Part shown: in pieces, positions 42,570 through 51,305 of the stretch
Layout: every line of letters begins with the position of its first letter
Position numbering within the stretch: position 1 is the first letter of the stretch
Assembly: GCA_031969915.1 (NCBI GenBank)
Contig: DALYJJ010000032.1
Coordinates: forward strand, 1 to 51,305
From: DALYJJ01 sp031969915
GTDB taxonomy: Bacteria > Acidobacteriota > Terriglobia > Bryobacterales > Bryobacteraceae
DNA: 51,305 bases
Direction of reading: 5' to 3'
Notes under the pieces: generated by a model
Told to the model about the DNA's origin: nothing
Database searches by the model: none
Seen by the model: only the letters and a program-made list of their open reading frames with translations
Program-made: the position numbers and the translations under genes

Positions 42570-44045
42570 ATGACAGTGCAAGAACTCCTCGACGGCATCG
42601 AACTCACCAGCGAGATCCCGGCGGCCTTGCGTTCCACCGAGGTCTCGGGACTCGAATACGACTCCCGCCGAATTGGCGCGGGCCAGATCTTCTTCGCTTT
42701 TCCCGGGGCCAAGGTGGACGGCCGCGTTTTCGCGGGCAAAGCCATCGAAAACGGCGCGCTTGCCGTGGTCAGCGAATTGCCCGCTCCGGACGGCTTTGAG
42801 GGTGCGTGGCTCCAGGCGAAGCACGGGCGCACTGCGCTTTCGCTCGCCGCCCGCCGGTTCTATGGTTATCCGGACAAACGCCTGCGGCTTACCGGAATCA
42901 CGGGAACCAACGGCAAGACGACCACCACTTACCTGATCGATTCGGTTCTCCGGGCTTCCGGCGCGGTCACGGGCATCGTCGGCACCATCGAGTACCACGT
43001 CGCCGGCGAACGTCGCGCCGCCGTAAACACCACGCCGGAATCGCTCGACCTGATGCGGCTCTTCGTGGAACTCGAGAGCCGCGGCGGCACGCACGTCGCG
43101 ATGGAGGTTTCCTCGCACGCCCTGGCACTTCGCCGCGTCTATGGTCTGGAGTTTCACACTGCGGTGTTCTCCAACCTGACGCGCGACCACCTCGACTTCC
43201 ACCTCACAATGGAAGCCTACTTCGCGGCCAAGCACGCGCTGTTCGAGGGCGCGGGCGCGCGCGCTCCGCTCTGGTCGATCGTCAATCGCGACGACGAGTA
43301 CGGACGGCGCATCCAGCCGGGCGCGGGTTCGCGGGTGCTCTCCTACGGAATCGAAGGCGGCGACGTTCGTCCCGAGAAGCTGGCGTCCGGTTTCGACGGC
43401 CTGCGCTTCCGCCTGGTCCATCCCGGCGGTTCGTTCGAAGTCTCATCGCCGCTGGTGGGCCGCATCAACGTGTACAACGTGCTGGCCGCTTGCGCGGCGG
43501 GACTGAGCCTGGGCGTCTCCGGCGAGGCGATCGCGGCGGGCATCGCCTCCTGCCGCGCGGTGCCCGGCCGATTCGAACGGGTGGAGCGGGGGCAGCCGTT
43601 CTTGGTGGTCGTGGACTACGCTCACACCGACGACGCGTTGCGGAATGTCCTCGCCGTTGCCCGGGCGCTCAATCCGCGCCGCTTGATCACGCTCTTCGGT
43701 TGCGGCGGAGACCGCGACCGCGCGAAGCGGCCGTTGATGGGCCGCGCCGCCGCGGAGGGCAGCGATTACGTGATTCTGACTTCGGACAACCCTCGTACCG
43801 AAGACCCGCTCTCCATCATGAACGACGCGCTGGTGGGGTTGCGCCGCTGCGACACGCCGCACGCCATTGAGCCGGACCGCGCAAAGGCGATACGGCTCGC
43901 TCTCGCCGAAGCGCGGCGTGGCGATATTGTCGTGCTCGCCGGCAAAGGCCACGAGACCTACCAGGAAATCGCGGGCGTCAAACACTCTTTCGACGATCGG
44001 GAAGTGGCGCGCCGGGTGCTTGCGGAAATGGGGTACCAGCCGTGA
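42570..44045 (+). CDS. murE: UDP-MurNAc-L-Ala-D-Glu:meso-diaminopimelate ligase
   Basis: 491 residues from ATG 42570, with GAGG about ten bases upstream. It adds the third residue of the stem peptide in the cytoplasm. The P-loop is GTNGKTT at 112-118; NTTPESLD and EVSSHAL mark the substrate-binding region; DNPR at 406-409 is the meso-diaminopimelate specificity motif, which indicates a diaminopimelate wall as expected for a Gram-negative organism. The stop overlaps the murF start as GTGA (44042-44045). Confidence 0.96.
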   Translation: MTVQELLDGIELTSEIPAALRSTEVSGLEYDSRRIGAGQIFFAFPGAKVDGRVFAGKAIENGALAVVSELPAPDGFEGAWLQAKHGRTALSLAARRFYGYPDKRLRLTGITGTNGKTTTTYLIDSVLRASGAVTGIVGTIEYHVAGERRAAVNTTPESLDLMRLFVELESRGGTHVAMEVSSHALALRRVYGLEFHTAVFSNLTRDHLDFHLTMEAYFAAKHALFEGAGARAPLWSIVNRDDEYGRRIQPGAGSRVLSYGIEGGDVRPEKLASGFDGLRFRLVHPGGSFEVSSPLVGRINVYNVLAACAAGLSLGVSGEAIAAGIASCRAVPGRFERVERGQPFLVVVDYAHTDDALRNVLAVARALNPRRLITLFGCGGDRDRAKRPLMGRAAAEGSDYVILTSDNPRTEDPLSIMNDALVGLRRCDTPHAIEPDRAKAIRLALAEARRGDIVVLAGKGHETYQEIAGVKHSFDDREVARRVLAEMGYQP

Positions 44046-45376
44046 GACTCGCGCTCCAGGAGATCGCCGCCGCCATCGGCGCCGCGCCCCCGGCGAACGA
44101 CGCGGTTGCCACGGGCTTCAGCACCGATACGCGCACTCTCCAGCCAGGCGACGTGTTCTTCGCGCTGAAGGGTCCGAACCACGACGGCAACCGGTACGTT
44201 TCGACGGCTTTTAGCAAGGGCGCTCTTGCCGCGGTGGCGGAGATGGAGGGCGTCGGGATCCTTACCGTTCCCGATGCCCTCTCCGCTCTACAGAAAGTGG
44301 CCGCTTTCGCGCGAACGCGCTGGGGCGGTGTGGTGGTGGGGATCACCGGCAGCGCCGGAAAGACGACCACCAAGGACATCGTTGCGCGCATGCTCGCGTC
44401 CGCCTTGCCCACCGGCAAGACGATGGGCAACTTCAACAATCACGTCGGCGTGCCGCTCTCGATCCTGGGCATCCCCGGCGAGGCGCGCGTGGCCGTGATC
44501 GAGATCGGCATGAACCATGCCGGCGAGATCCGCGACCTGTCAACCATTGCCCAGCAAACCATTGCCCTGGTGACCAATGTCGGTTACGCGCACGTCGAGA
44601 ATTTCCCGGACGGGATCGAAGGCATCGCCCGCGCCAAGCGGGAACTGGTCGAGGCTCTTCCCGCCGGCGGCCTCGCGATCCTGAATCTCGACGACCACCG
44701 GGTGGCGCAGTTCGCCGCGGCGCATCCTGGCCCCACGCTGACCTTTGGTCTGAGCGAAGGCGCGGACTACCGGGCCACGGACGTTCGCGAAGCCGGGCCG
44801 GGCATGTGGTTCCGGGCCTGCGGCGTCGAGTTCCACTCCCCGTTGGCTGGTCTGCACAACGTGCGCAACGTTCTCGCAGGGTTGGCGGTAGCCGGCCACT
44901 TCGGTATTGAGCCCGAGGCGCTCCGCGACGTGGCCGCCGCATTGGCCCCCGGGAAGATGCGCGGCGAGCGCCTTGTGCGCAACGGCATCACGATTTACGA
45001 CGATTGCTATAACGCGAACCCGGAGGCGATGCGCGCCATGCTCGACGTGCTCCGCGGAACGCCCGCCCGCCGGCACATTGCCGTGCTGGGTGAGATGCTC
45101 GAACTCGGTCGCCTGGCCGAGAGCCTGCACCGCGACGTAGGCAGTTACGCCGCGCGTGTGGGAATACCCGTGCTTGTTGGGATACGCGGCGCCGCTCGTT
45201 ACGCTGTGGACGCAGCGATCGCTGAAGGTGTCGAGACCGACGCCGCGTACTTTTTCGACGAGCCCGAACCGGCCGGGGACAAACTGAAGGAAATCGCCCG
45301 CGAAGGCGACGCGATCCTGTTCAAGGGCTCGCGGGGCACCCAAGTGGAGCGGGCCCTGGAAAGGTTCTTGGGGTAG
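44042..45376 (+). CDS. murF: UDP-MurNAc-tripeptide:D-Ala-D-Ala ligase
   Basis: 444 residues from GTG 44042, which overlaps the murE stop as GTGA. It adds D-Ala-D-Ala to finish the pentapeptide. The Mur ligase P-loop is GSAGKTT at 103-109, followed by MGNFNNHVGVPL and EIGMNHAGEI typical of MurF; the C-terminal domain holds YDDCYNANPEAMRA and VLGEMLELG. The mraY ATG follows after six bases. The vanA-type D-Ala-D-Lac question cannot be judged from this gene. Confidence 0.96.
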   Translation: MRLALQEIAAAIGAAPPANDAVATGFSTDTRTLQPGDVFFALKGPNHDGNRYVSTAFSKGALAAVAEMEGVGILTVPDALSALQKVAAFARTRWGGVVVGITGSAGKTTTKDIVARMLASALPTGKTMGNFNNHVGVPLSILGIPGEARVAVIEIGMNHAGEIRDLSTIAQQTIALVTNVGYAHVENFPDGIEGIARAKRELVEALPAGGLAILNLDDHRVAQFAAAHPGPTLTFGLSEGADYRATDVREAGPGMWFRACGVEFHSPLAGLHNVRNVLAGLAVAGHFGIEPEALRDVAAALAPGKMRGERLVRNGITIYDDCYNANPEAMRAMLDVLRGTPARRHIAVLGEMLELGRLAESLHRDVGSYAARVGIPVLVGIRGAARYAVDAAIAEGVETDAAYFFDEPEPAGDKLKEIAREGDAILFKGSRGTQVERALERFLG

Positions 45377-45382
45377 CGCGCG

Positions 45383-46516
45383 ATGCTGTACTGGCTTCTC
45401 TATGAGTACCTGCAGCCGATGTTCGGCCCGCTGCGCCTGTTCGGCTATGTCACATTCCGCGTCGCGTTTGCGAGCTTGACGGCTTTGTTCCTCTGCGTTG
45501 TTCTGGGACCCTGGATGATCCAGAAACTGCGCGAATTTCAAATCGGCCAGCACATCCGCGAAGAGGGACCCCGCTCTCATCAGAAGAAGGCCGGCACTCC
45601 GACCATGGGCGGCGTGCTGATCATCGTTTCCGTGATCGTTCCCACCGTGCTGTGGACCAACCTACGGAATCCCTATGTGTGGGTGGCGCTGCTCGGCCTG
45701 GTTTCCTTCGGCGCCATCGGCTTCTATGACGACGTCACCAAAGTCCGGAAAATGCGCAACCTCGGCCTTACCGCGCGAAAGAAGTTCGGACTGCAGGTGC
45801 TCGCCGCGCTCCTCATCGGCTTTATCCTGCTGGGTCTGCACGCGGTGGGCGGCTACTCCACGAACATGAACGTTCCGTTCTTCAAGGAATGGAAGCCGGA
45901 CCTTCTGGTCAGCGCCTGGCTGAACTCTCCCTGGACCTACCCTCTGGCGTTTGTGTTCTTCTACGCGTTTCTGGTCTTCATCCTCGTGGGCACGGCCAAC
46001 GCCGTGAATCTCACCGACGGACTGGACGGTCTGGCGATCGGATTGATGATCATTTCCGCCGGCGCGATGACCATCCTGTGCTACTTGAGCGGCCACCGCC
46101 TCCTCGGAGAGTACCTTGACCTCGCCCGTTTGCCGGGCGCGAGCGAACTGACGGTTTTTTGCGGAGCCCTGACCGGCGCCTCGATCGGCTTCCTCTGGTG
46201 GAATGCGCATCCGGCGCAAGTGTTCATGGGCGATGTGGGCTCGCTGTCGCTCGGCGGAGCGCTCGGAACGGTGGCCGTGATCATCAAGCAGGAACTGTTG
46301 CTTCCGTTCCTCGCCGGCGTCTTCCTGCTGGAGGCGCTGTCGGTCATCCTCCAGGTGGGCAGCTTCAAGCTGCGCGGAAAGCGCATCTTCAAGATGGCCC
46401 CGCTGCATCACCACTTCGAAGCGCTCGGTTGGCAGGAGGCGACGGTCATCACGCGCTTCTGGATCGCGGGCCTGGTGCTGGCGCTTTTCGCGCTCACCAC
46501 GCTCAAGCTGAGGTAA
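45383..46516 (+). CDS. mraY: Phospho-MurNAc-pentapeptide translocase MraY
   Basis: 377 residues with about ten membrane segments, the usual length. It links phospho-MurNAc-pentapeptide to undecaprenyl phosphate to make lipid I. Conserved sites are GTPTMGG, FYDDVTKVRK (Asp pair for magnesium), NAVNLTDGLDGLA, WNAHPAQVFMGDVGSL and the terminal PLHHHFEALGW. MurD begins within a few bases, so translation is likely coupled. Confidence 0.96.
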   Translation: MLYWLLYEYLQPMFGPLRLFGYVTFRVAFASLTALFLCVVLGPWMIQKLREFQIGQHIREEGPRSHQKKAGTPTMGGVLIIVSVIVPTVLWTNLRNPYVWVALLGLVSFGAIGFYDDVTKVRKMRNLGLTARKKFGLQVLAALLIGFILLGLHAVGGYSTNMNVPFFKEWKPDLLVSAWLNSPWTYPLAFVFFYAFLVFILVGTANAVNLTDGLDGLAIGLMIISAGAMTILCYLSGHRLLGEYLDLARLPGASELTVFCGALTGASIGFLWWNAHPAQVFMGDVGSLSLGGALGTVAVIIKQELLLPFLAGVFLLEALSVILQVGSFKLRGKRIFKMAPLHHHFEALGWQEATVITRFWIAGLVLALFALTTLKLR

Positions 46517-46518
46517 CC

Positions 46519-47823
46519 GTGGTGCAGCGAATCGACGGCGCGAAGGTACTGGTGGTGGGCATGGCGAAGAGCGGGATCGCGGCAGCCGGCCTGTTGCTCG
46601 ATCGCGGTGCGCGCGTGTTGGCCACCGATGCGAAGGCCGTCGACGGCCTGCCTTTCCCATTCCGCCGCCAGTCCGCGGAGGTCTTCGATGGCCACGACCT
46701 GATCGTCGTCTCTCCCGGCGTGCCCACCGATCTCCCGGACCTGGAGAACGCCAGGCGGCGCGGCGTGCCGGTGATCGGCGAAGTGGAACTCGCGGGCTAC
46801 TTCCTGCAGGGCCCGGTGATCGGCATCACCGGCAGCAACGGCAAGACCACCACTACCGCGCTCACCGGCCACCTGTTGAAGAACTCCGGTGTGCCCTGCC
46901 AGGTGGGCGGCAACATCGGCGTACCGCCTACGGCGATGGTCCCGTCTTCCCGGGCGGGACAGTGGAACGTGCTCGAGTTATCGAGCTTCCAACTCGAGAC
47001 CGTCTTCGCGTTCCGCGCCCACATCGGCGCCGCTCTCAATGTCACGCCCAACCACTTGAACCGCCACCACACTTTTGAGAACTACGCCGCCGCGAAGTCC
47101 CGGCTGTTCTTGAACCAACTGCCCGGCGACCACCGGATCCTGAACCGCGACAACACGACCACGCGGTCTTACGAAGCCATCGGCCAGGGCAGCACGGTCT
47201 GGTTCGGCGAGGGCGCAGAATGCCGGGTACGGTTCGACGGCGCGTGGATTCATCTGGACGGCAGACCGCTGGCTGCCGCGCAGGATCTGCAGATCCGCGG
47301 GCGCCACAACGTCGAGAACGCCATGGCCGCCGCCGCGGCGGCACACCTGGCGGGCGCATCGACAGGCGCGATTGCGGCGGCCATCACCACGTTCAAGGCG
47401 GTGGAGCACCGGCTGGAGTACGTCGCGACGGTACGCGGCGTGGCGTTCTATAACGACTCGAAAGCTACCAGCGTGGACGCCACCGAGAAGGCGGTGGCGA
47501 CCTTCGCGGGCGGGCTCTGGCTCATTCTGGGTGGACAGGACAAGGGCGCCCCGTATACGCCGTTGCGCACCGCGCTCCAGGAGAAGGCGCGCGGCGTGCT
47601 GCTCATCGGTGAAGCCGCTCCCAAGATCGCGGCTGACCTTTCCGGCGCCGCGCCGCTGTTCGAAGCGGGCACCATCGAAGCCGCCGTGCGCACCGCGTTC
47701 GAAAAGGCGGCGCCGGGCGACACCGTCCTGCTCGCCCCCGCCTGCGCCAGCTTCGATCAGTTCACCAGTTACGAAGAGCGCGGCCGGGCTTTCAAGTCAC
47801 TCGTCAAGGCGCTGGAGGAGTAG
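46519..47823 (+). CDS. murD: UDP-MurNAc-L-alanine:D-glutamate ligase
   Basis: 434 residues from GTG 46519; the next codon is also GTG (46522) and either fits the GAGG at 46510-46513. It adds D-glutamate to UDP-MurNAc-L-Ala. The N-terminal Rossmann-like part has LVVGMAKSGIAAAGLLLDRG; the P-loop is GSNGKTT at 105-111; ELSSFQLE and LNVTPNHLNRH follow; the C-terminal domain has YNDSKATSVDAT and LILGGQDKGA. A long open frame upstream overlaps mraY and is not part of it. FtsW starts one base after the stop. Confidence 0.95.
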   Translation: MVQRIDGAKVLVVGMAKSGIAAAGLLLDRGARVLATDAKAVDGLPFPFRRQSAEVFDGHDLIVVSPGVPTDLPDLENARRRGVPVIGEVELAGYFLQGPVIGITGSNGKTTTTALTGHLLKNSGVPCQVGGNIGVPPTAMVPSSRAGQWNVLELSSFQLETVFAFRAHIGAALNVTPNHLNRHHTFENYAAAKSRLFLNQLPGDHRILNRDNTTTRSYEAIGQGSTVWFGEGAECRVRFDGAWIHLDGRPLAAAQDLQIRGRHNVENAMAAAAAAHLAGASTGAIAAAITTFKAVEHRLEYVATVRGVAFYNDSKATSVDATEKAVATFAGGLWLILGGQDKGAPYTPLRTALQEKARGVLLIGEAAPKIAADLSGAAPLFEAGTIEAAVRTAFEKAAPGDTVLLAPACASFDQFTSYEERGRAFKSLVKALEE

Positions 47824-47824
47824 C

Positions 47825-48976
47825 ATGGCCAAATTCAAACCGGATTGGATTCTCTTCCTGACCGTGGTCGCCATGGTGGCCTTCGGTCTGGTTGTCGTCT
47901 ACAGCGCCTCCTCGGTGGTCGCCGAGGTCAAGTTCAAACAGCCCAGCTACATGTTCACCGCGAAGCAGGGCGCCTTCGCCGTGGCCGCGCTCGGGCTGAT
48001 GCTCTGGATCAAAGGCAAGGACTATCGCGAACTCTGCACGCCCACCTGGGCGTTCGCCACGCTCGGCGTTGTGTTGACGCTGCTCCTGGTGGCCTACGCC
48101 GCGGACGGCAAGAACCACCGCTGGATCCGCTACGGCCCCGCGCAGTTGCAGCCTTCGGAATTTGCCAAGCCCGCTCTGGCGCTGTTCCTGGCCTATTTCG
48201 TCACCCGCCGCGCGCGGGCGATCAATGACCGGCACACGCTGGCCCAAGCGGGGCTTGCGCTCATGGTTCTGGCGTTCACGGTGGTGGTCGCCGACTTCGG
48301 CACCGCCGTCGTCCTGGTCGCGATGGCGAGCACCGTCTTTTTCGTCGCGGGCCTCGAAAAACGCTATCTCATCGCCGCCGGCATGGCAGGCCTGGTGCTC
48401 GCCGGAGCGGCCATCGCCAGCAAGCCGTACCGTTTGAACCGCATGATTCAGTACTTCGATCCCGAGTACACGCTCATCGACCGGTTCAACCCGGGCGGCC
48501 AGATTCGCCGCTACGCGTCGGGCACTCTCACCACGCGCGACACTGCCTACCAAGGCTTTCAATCGCGCATTGCGGTGAGCACCGGCGGCAGCCTCGGCCA
48601 GGGCCTGATGCAGGGCAAGCAGAAGTTGATGTTCCTGCCCGAGGCGCACACGGACTTCATCTACGCCGTGGTCGGCGAGGAACTCGGTTTTCTCGGCTGT
48701 TCCGCGCTACTGGCCGGGTACCTGGTGATCCTGTGGCGCGGCTTCCGCATCTACCTGACGGCCACCGACCCCTTCGGAAAACACCTTGCCCTCGGCGTGA
48801 CCGTAACGGTGGTGGTGCAAGCGCTGATCAATATCAGCGTCGTGCTCGACATGGGGCCCACCAAGGGCATACCGCTTCCGCTGATCAGCTACGGCGGCAG
48901 TTCTCTGCTCAGCACCCTGATCCTGCTCGGGCTTCTGATGAGTGTCAGCGAAAGGACACCCGAGCCCGCGCGATGA
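47825..48976 (+). CDS. ftsW: Septal peptidoglycan polymerase FtsW
   Basis: 383 residues with about ten membrane segments. It is a SEDS glycosyltransferase that polymerises lipid II at the septum with FtsI. Typical segments are LVVVYSASSVVAE, NHRWIRYGPAQLQPSEFAKPAL, the large loop with GLMQGKQKLMFLPEAHTDFIYAVVGEELGF, and PTKGIPLPLISYGGSS near the C-terminus. RodA is the alternative, but the position between murD and murG favours FtsW. Its stop overlaps the murG ATG as ATGA. Confidence 0.95.
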   Translation: MAKFKPDWILFLTVVAMVAFGLVVVYSASSVVAEVKFKQPSYMFTAKQGAFAVAALGLMLWIKGKDYRELCTPTWAFATLGVVLTLLLVAYAADGKNHRWIRYGPAQLQPSEFAKPALALFLAYFVTRRARAINDRHTLAQAGLALMVLAFTVVVADFGTAVVLVAMASTVFFVAGLEKRYLIAAGMAGLVLAGAAIASKPYRLNRMIQYFDPEYTLIDRFNPGGQIRRYASGTLTTRDTAYQGFQSRIAVSTGGSLGQGLMQGKQKLMFLPEAHTDFIYAVVGEELGFLGCSALLAGYLVILWRGFRIYLTATDPFGKHLALGVTVTVVVQALINISVVLDMGPTKGIPLPLISYGGSSLLSTLILLGLLMSVSERTPEPAR

Positions 48977-50043
48977 GCGTGTTCTTCATGGCCGGCGGCG
49001 GTACCGGCGGGCATGTGGTTCCCGGCCTGGCCGTAGCCGCGGAGTTGAAAAGGCGTGGCCATGAACCCGTGTTTATCGGAACGAAGAAGGGTTACGAAGC
49101 GAAGCTGGTGCCGCCCGCCGGCCATCGCATCGAGTGGATCGAAATCGGAGGTTTGAACCGCGTTGGGTTCGCTCAGACCATGCGCACGCTCTGGCAGCTA
49201 CCGCTCAGCACGCTGCGAGTGGCCTCACGCATGCGGCGGGAGCGGCCAGCCGGGGTCTTCAGCATGGGCGGCTATGTGGCGGGGCCGGTAATGCTGGCTG
49301 CGCGCATGCTGCGAATACCGGTGATTCTGATGGAACCAAACGCCATGCCCGGGCTCACCAGCCGCCGTATGTCGCGCTGGGTGGAGAGCGCGCTGTTGAG
49401 CTTTGAAGAGGCCGCTCCGTACTTCCCCGGGGATCGTACGGAGGTCACGGGCCTCCCCGTCCGTGAAGCGTTCTTCGCGCTGCCCGCCAAACCCCGCGGG
49501 GACACGCTGACGGTGCTGATCACAGGGGGCAGCCGCGGATCCCGGACCCTGAATCGCGCGGCGCGGGAGAGCTGGCCGCTGTTTGAGGGCAAGCCGGTTC
49601 GCCTGATTCATCAAACGGGCCCGGACGACTACGAGGGCACGGCGCGCGATTTCGCGGTGACGGGCCTTCACGGCGAGGTTCACGCGTTCATCGCCGATAT
49701 GCCCGCGGCCTACGCGCAAGCCGACCTCGTCGTCTCGCGCTCCGGCGCGGGTGCGGTGGCGGAACTGGCCGCGGCGGGCAAGCCTTCGCTTCTGGTCCCA
49801 TTTCCCTTCGCCGCCGACGACCACCAGTTTCACAATGCCCAGGCGCTTGCCGGCTGCGGCGCGGCGCGCGTGGTTCGGGATGAGGAGTTGACGGGCGAGC
49901 GGTTGGCAAAAGAGGTTCTGGCCATGGCGGCGCCGGGCGCCCTGGAGCGGATGGGCGAGGCGGCGCGCCGGCGGGCGCGGCCGGGCGCGGCGCAACGCGC
50001 GGCGGATTTGCTGGAAAGCCTTTCCTTTCCGCCGCACTCGTGA
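48973..50043 (+). CDS. murG: UDP-GlcNAc:undecaprenyl-PP-MurNAc-pentapeptide GlcNAc transferase
   Basis: 356 residues from ATG 48973, the standard length. It converts lipid I to lipid II at the inner face of the membrane. The N-terminal glycine-rich loop is GGGTGGH at 8-14; SMGGYVAGP, the MEPNAMPG segment (usual form EQNAxxG), ITGGSRGSRTLN, HQTGPDDY and the UDP-GlcNAc-binding SRSGAGAVAELAAAGKPSLLVPFP region follow. The start overlaps the ftsW stop as ATGA. Confidence 0.95.
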   Translation: MSVFFMAGGGTGGHVVPGLAVAAELKRRGHEPVFIGTKKGYEAKLVPPAGHRIEWIEIGGLNRVGFAQTMRTLWQLPLSTLRVASRMRRERPAGVFSMGGYVAGPVMLAARMLRIPVILMEPNAMPGLTSRRMSRWVESALLSFEEAAPYFPGDRTEVTGLPVREAFFALPAKPRGDTLTVLITGGSRGSRTLNRAARESWPLFEGKPVRLIHQTGPDDYEGTARDFAVTGLHGEVHAFIADMPAAYAQADLVVSRSGAGAVAELAAAGKPSLLVPFPFAADDHQFHNAQALAGCGAARVVRDEELTGERLAKEVLAMAAPGALERMGEAARRRARPGAAQRAADLLESLSFPPHS

Positions 50044-50060
50044 AACAATTGGGGATAAAA

Positions 50061-51305
50061 ATGTTTTTGAGCCCTCAGCCCATCCACTTCACCGGAATCG
50101 GTGGGATCGGTATGTCCGGGCTGGCCGAAATCCTGCTGCGGTCCGGGTTCCCGGTGAGCGGTTCCGACCTCCAGCGCAATGCGAACACAGAGCGGCTGTC
50201 GGCGCTGGGCGCCCGCATCGAGCAAGGCCATCGGGCCGAGTATCTCGGGGCCGCCACCGCCCTGATCGCCTCCTCCGCCGTCAGCGCCGCCAACGAAGAG
50301 GTCGCGGAGGCCCGCCGCCGCGGGATCCCCGTGGTTTCGCGGGGCGAACTGCTGGCGGAACTGATGCGGCCTCAATTCGGCATCGGTGTGGCGGGCAGTC
50401 ACGGCAAGACCACAACCACGTCGATGATCGCCTCCGTGCTGTTGGAGGCGGGGCTGGATCCGACGGTAGTGGTCGGCGGAAAGCTCGATGTTCTCGGAGG
50501 TTCGAACGCCCGCCTGGGCTCAAGCCAGTACTTTGTGGCCGAAACGGACGAAAGCGACGGATCGTTCCTTTTGCTGAACCCGATCCTCGCGGTGGTGACG
50601 AACATCGACCGCGAGCACGTCGACTACTATCCGACCATGGACGCGGTTCGGGACGCCTTCCGTCGCTTCGTGGCGAAGGTGCCGTTCTACGGCGCCGTGG
50701 TGGCCTGCGCCGACGACGCGAACGTCCGCGAGGTGGTGGCGCAAGCGCGGGGGCGCGTGATCACTTACGGACGCAGCGCCGGGGCCCGGCGCCGCATCTC
50801 CAGCGAATTCGCCGGAGGCATGGGATCGAACTTCGTTTTGGAGGGGGTTGGACAATTCCACGTCGGCGTGCCGGGTGCGCACAACGTTCTGAACGCCGCC
50901 GCTACCGTGGCCGCAGCGCTTGAACTGGGCGTCGGCGTTGAGCCCATCCGAACGGCTCTTGCCAACTTCCGCGGCGCCGGCCGGCGCTTCGAGCGCAAAG
51001 GCGAGGCCGCCGGCGTCACCGTGATCGACGATTACGGACACCATCCAACGGAAGTCGCGGCCACGCTCGAAGCCGCTCGGGCGGCGGGTTTCGCGCGGGT
51101 ACACGTTCTCTTCCAGCCCCACCGCTACACGCGCACGCAGGCTTTGCTGGACGAGTTCGCGGGCTGCTTCGAGGCGGCGGACACGGTCACGGTGCTCGAC
51201 ATCTACGCTGCTTCCGAGCCGCCGATTCCGGGCGTCACGGGCCAGGCGCTGGCCGCGCGCATCCCGGGGGCTCGCTACGCGCCGGCCATCGACGACGCGG
51301 TAGCC
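50061..51305 (+). CDS. murC: UDP-MurNAc:L-alanine ligase (3' partial)
   Basis: 415 codons are visible before the right edge, and the rest lies outside the window. It adds L-Ala to UDP-MurNAc, the first stem-peptide step. The signature HFTGIGGIGMSGLAEIL, the P-loop GSHGKTTTT, NIDREHVDYY, GAHNVLNAAA, and YGHHPTEVAATL are clear. ATG 50061 is chosen because GGGGA lies five bases upstream; GTG 50040, which overlaps the murG stop as GTGA, is in frame but has no ribosome site. The order is otherwise unbroken. Confidence 0.95.
   Translation, partial: MFLSPQPIHFTGIGGIGMSGLAEILLRSGFPVSGSDLQRNANTERLSALGARIEQGHRAEYLGAATALIASSAVSAANEEVAEARRRGIPVVSRGELLAELMRPQFGIGVAGSHGKTTTTSMIASVLLEAGLDPTVVVGGKLDVLGGSNARLGSSQYFVAETDESDGSFLLLNPILAVVTNIDREHVDYYPTMDAVRDAFRRFVAKVPFYGAVVACADDANVREVVAQARGRVITYGRSAGARRRISSEFAGGMGSNFVLEGVGQFHVGVPGAHNVLNAAATVAAALELGVGVEPIRTALANFRGAGRRFERKGEAAGVTVIDDYGHHPTEVAATLEAARAAGFARVHVLFQPHRYTRTQALLDEFAGCFEAADTVTVLDIYAASEPPIPGVTGQALAARIPGARYAPAIDDAVA

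Noticed and set aside
50040..50060. GTG 50040 as the murC start by GTGA overlap
   Set aside because: No ribosome site precedes it, while ATG 50061 has GGGGA at a proper distance.

Overview
The window is about 51 kb of GC-rich bacterial chromosome, most likely from an Acidobacteriota member of the Bryobacterales/Solibacter type. That assignment is inference. It rests on a very large TonB-type receptor with an N-terminal carboxypeptidase-regulatory-like domain beside a sulfatase, a membrane-fused spermidine-synthase-like protein, a secreted amidase and secreted serine hydrolases, frequent GTG and TTG starts, a Gram-negative envelope, and MurE with the DNPR motif of meso-diaminopimelate enzymes. 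I found no rRNA, tRNA, CRISPR array, insertion sequence, integrase or phage gene.

Layout. 1-5040: end of a DUF4038-type glycosidase, a methyltransferase/CoA-binding pair, a MaoC dehydratase, a secreted beta-lactamase-fold hydrolase and a secreted amidase. 5093-6674: a two-gene module of an OLD/RecF-like ATPase and a small Toprim-like protein, a possible defence or nuclease system. 6620-16992: tag glycosylase, UlaG-like metallo-hydrolase, membrane spermidine-synthase-like protein, sulfatase plus TonB receptor, a lone CheD/CNF1-like small protein and a small membrane protein. 16615-22108 (minus strand): a tightly overlapping run in the order esterase, xseB, ispA, tlyA, nadK, a GltP/DctA symporter and the small membrane protein. 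22142-27491: an alpha/beta hydrolase, a minus-strand operon (PH-domain protein, SDR, lipoprotein sugar-binding protein, MFS transporter) and a DUF4412-like secreted protein.

27475-32400 (minus strand) reads glpD, YihY-type protein, uvrB, DUF2520 protein. Here uvrB is broken into two frames joined by a GTGA stop-start overlap. 32450-38149 holds a polytopic membrane protein and smc; the SMC head carries an unusual Asn-Gly-His repeat insertion.

38450 to the right edge is a classical dcw cluster on the plus strand: mraZ, rsmH, ftsL, ftsI, murE, murF, mraY, murD, ftsW, murG, murC (cut by the window end). It makes and exports the lipid-linked peptidoglycan precursor and drives septal wall synthesis. 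In front of mraZ is a four-copy direct repeat with an exact 11-bp period, a likely MraZ operator. A strong intrinsic terminator lies between ftsL and ftsI and splits the cluster into a short promoter-proximal part and the long mur part.

All functional calls come from reading translated sequence and recalling family motifs. No database search was run.
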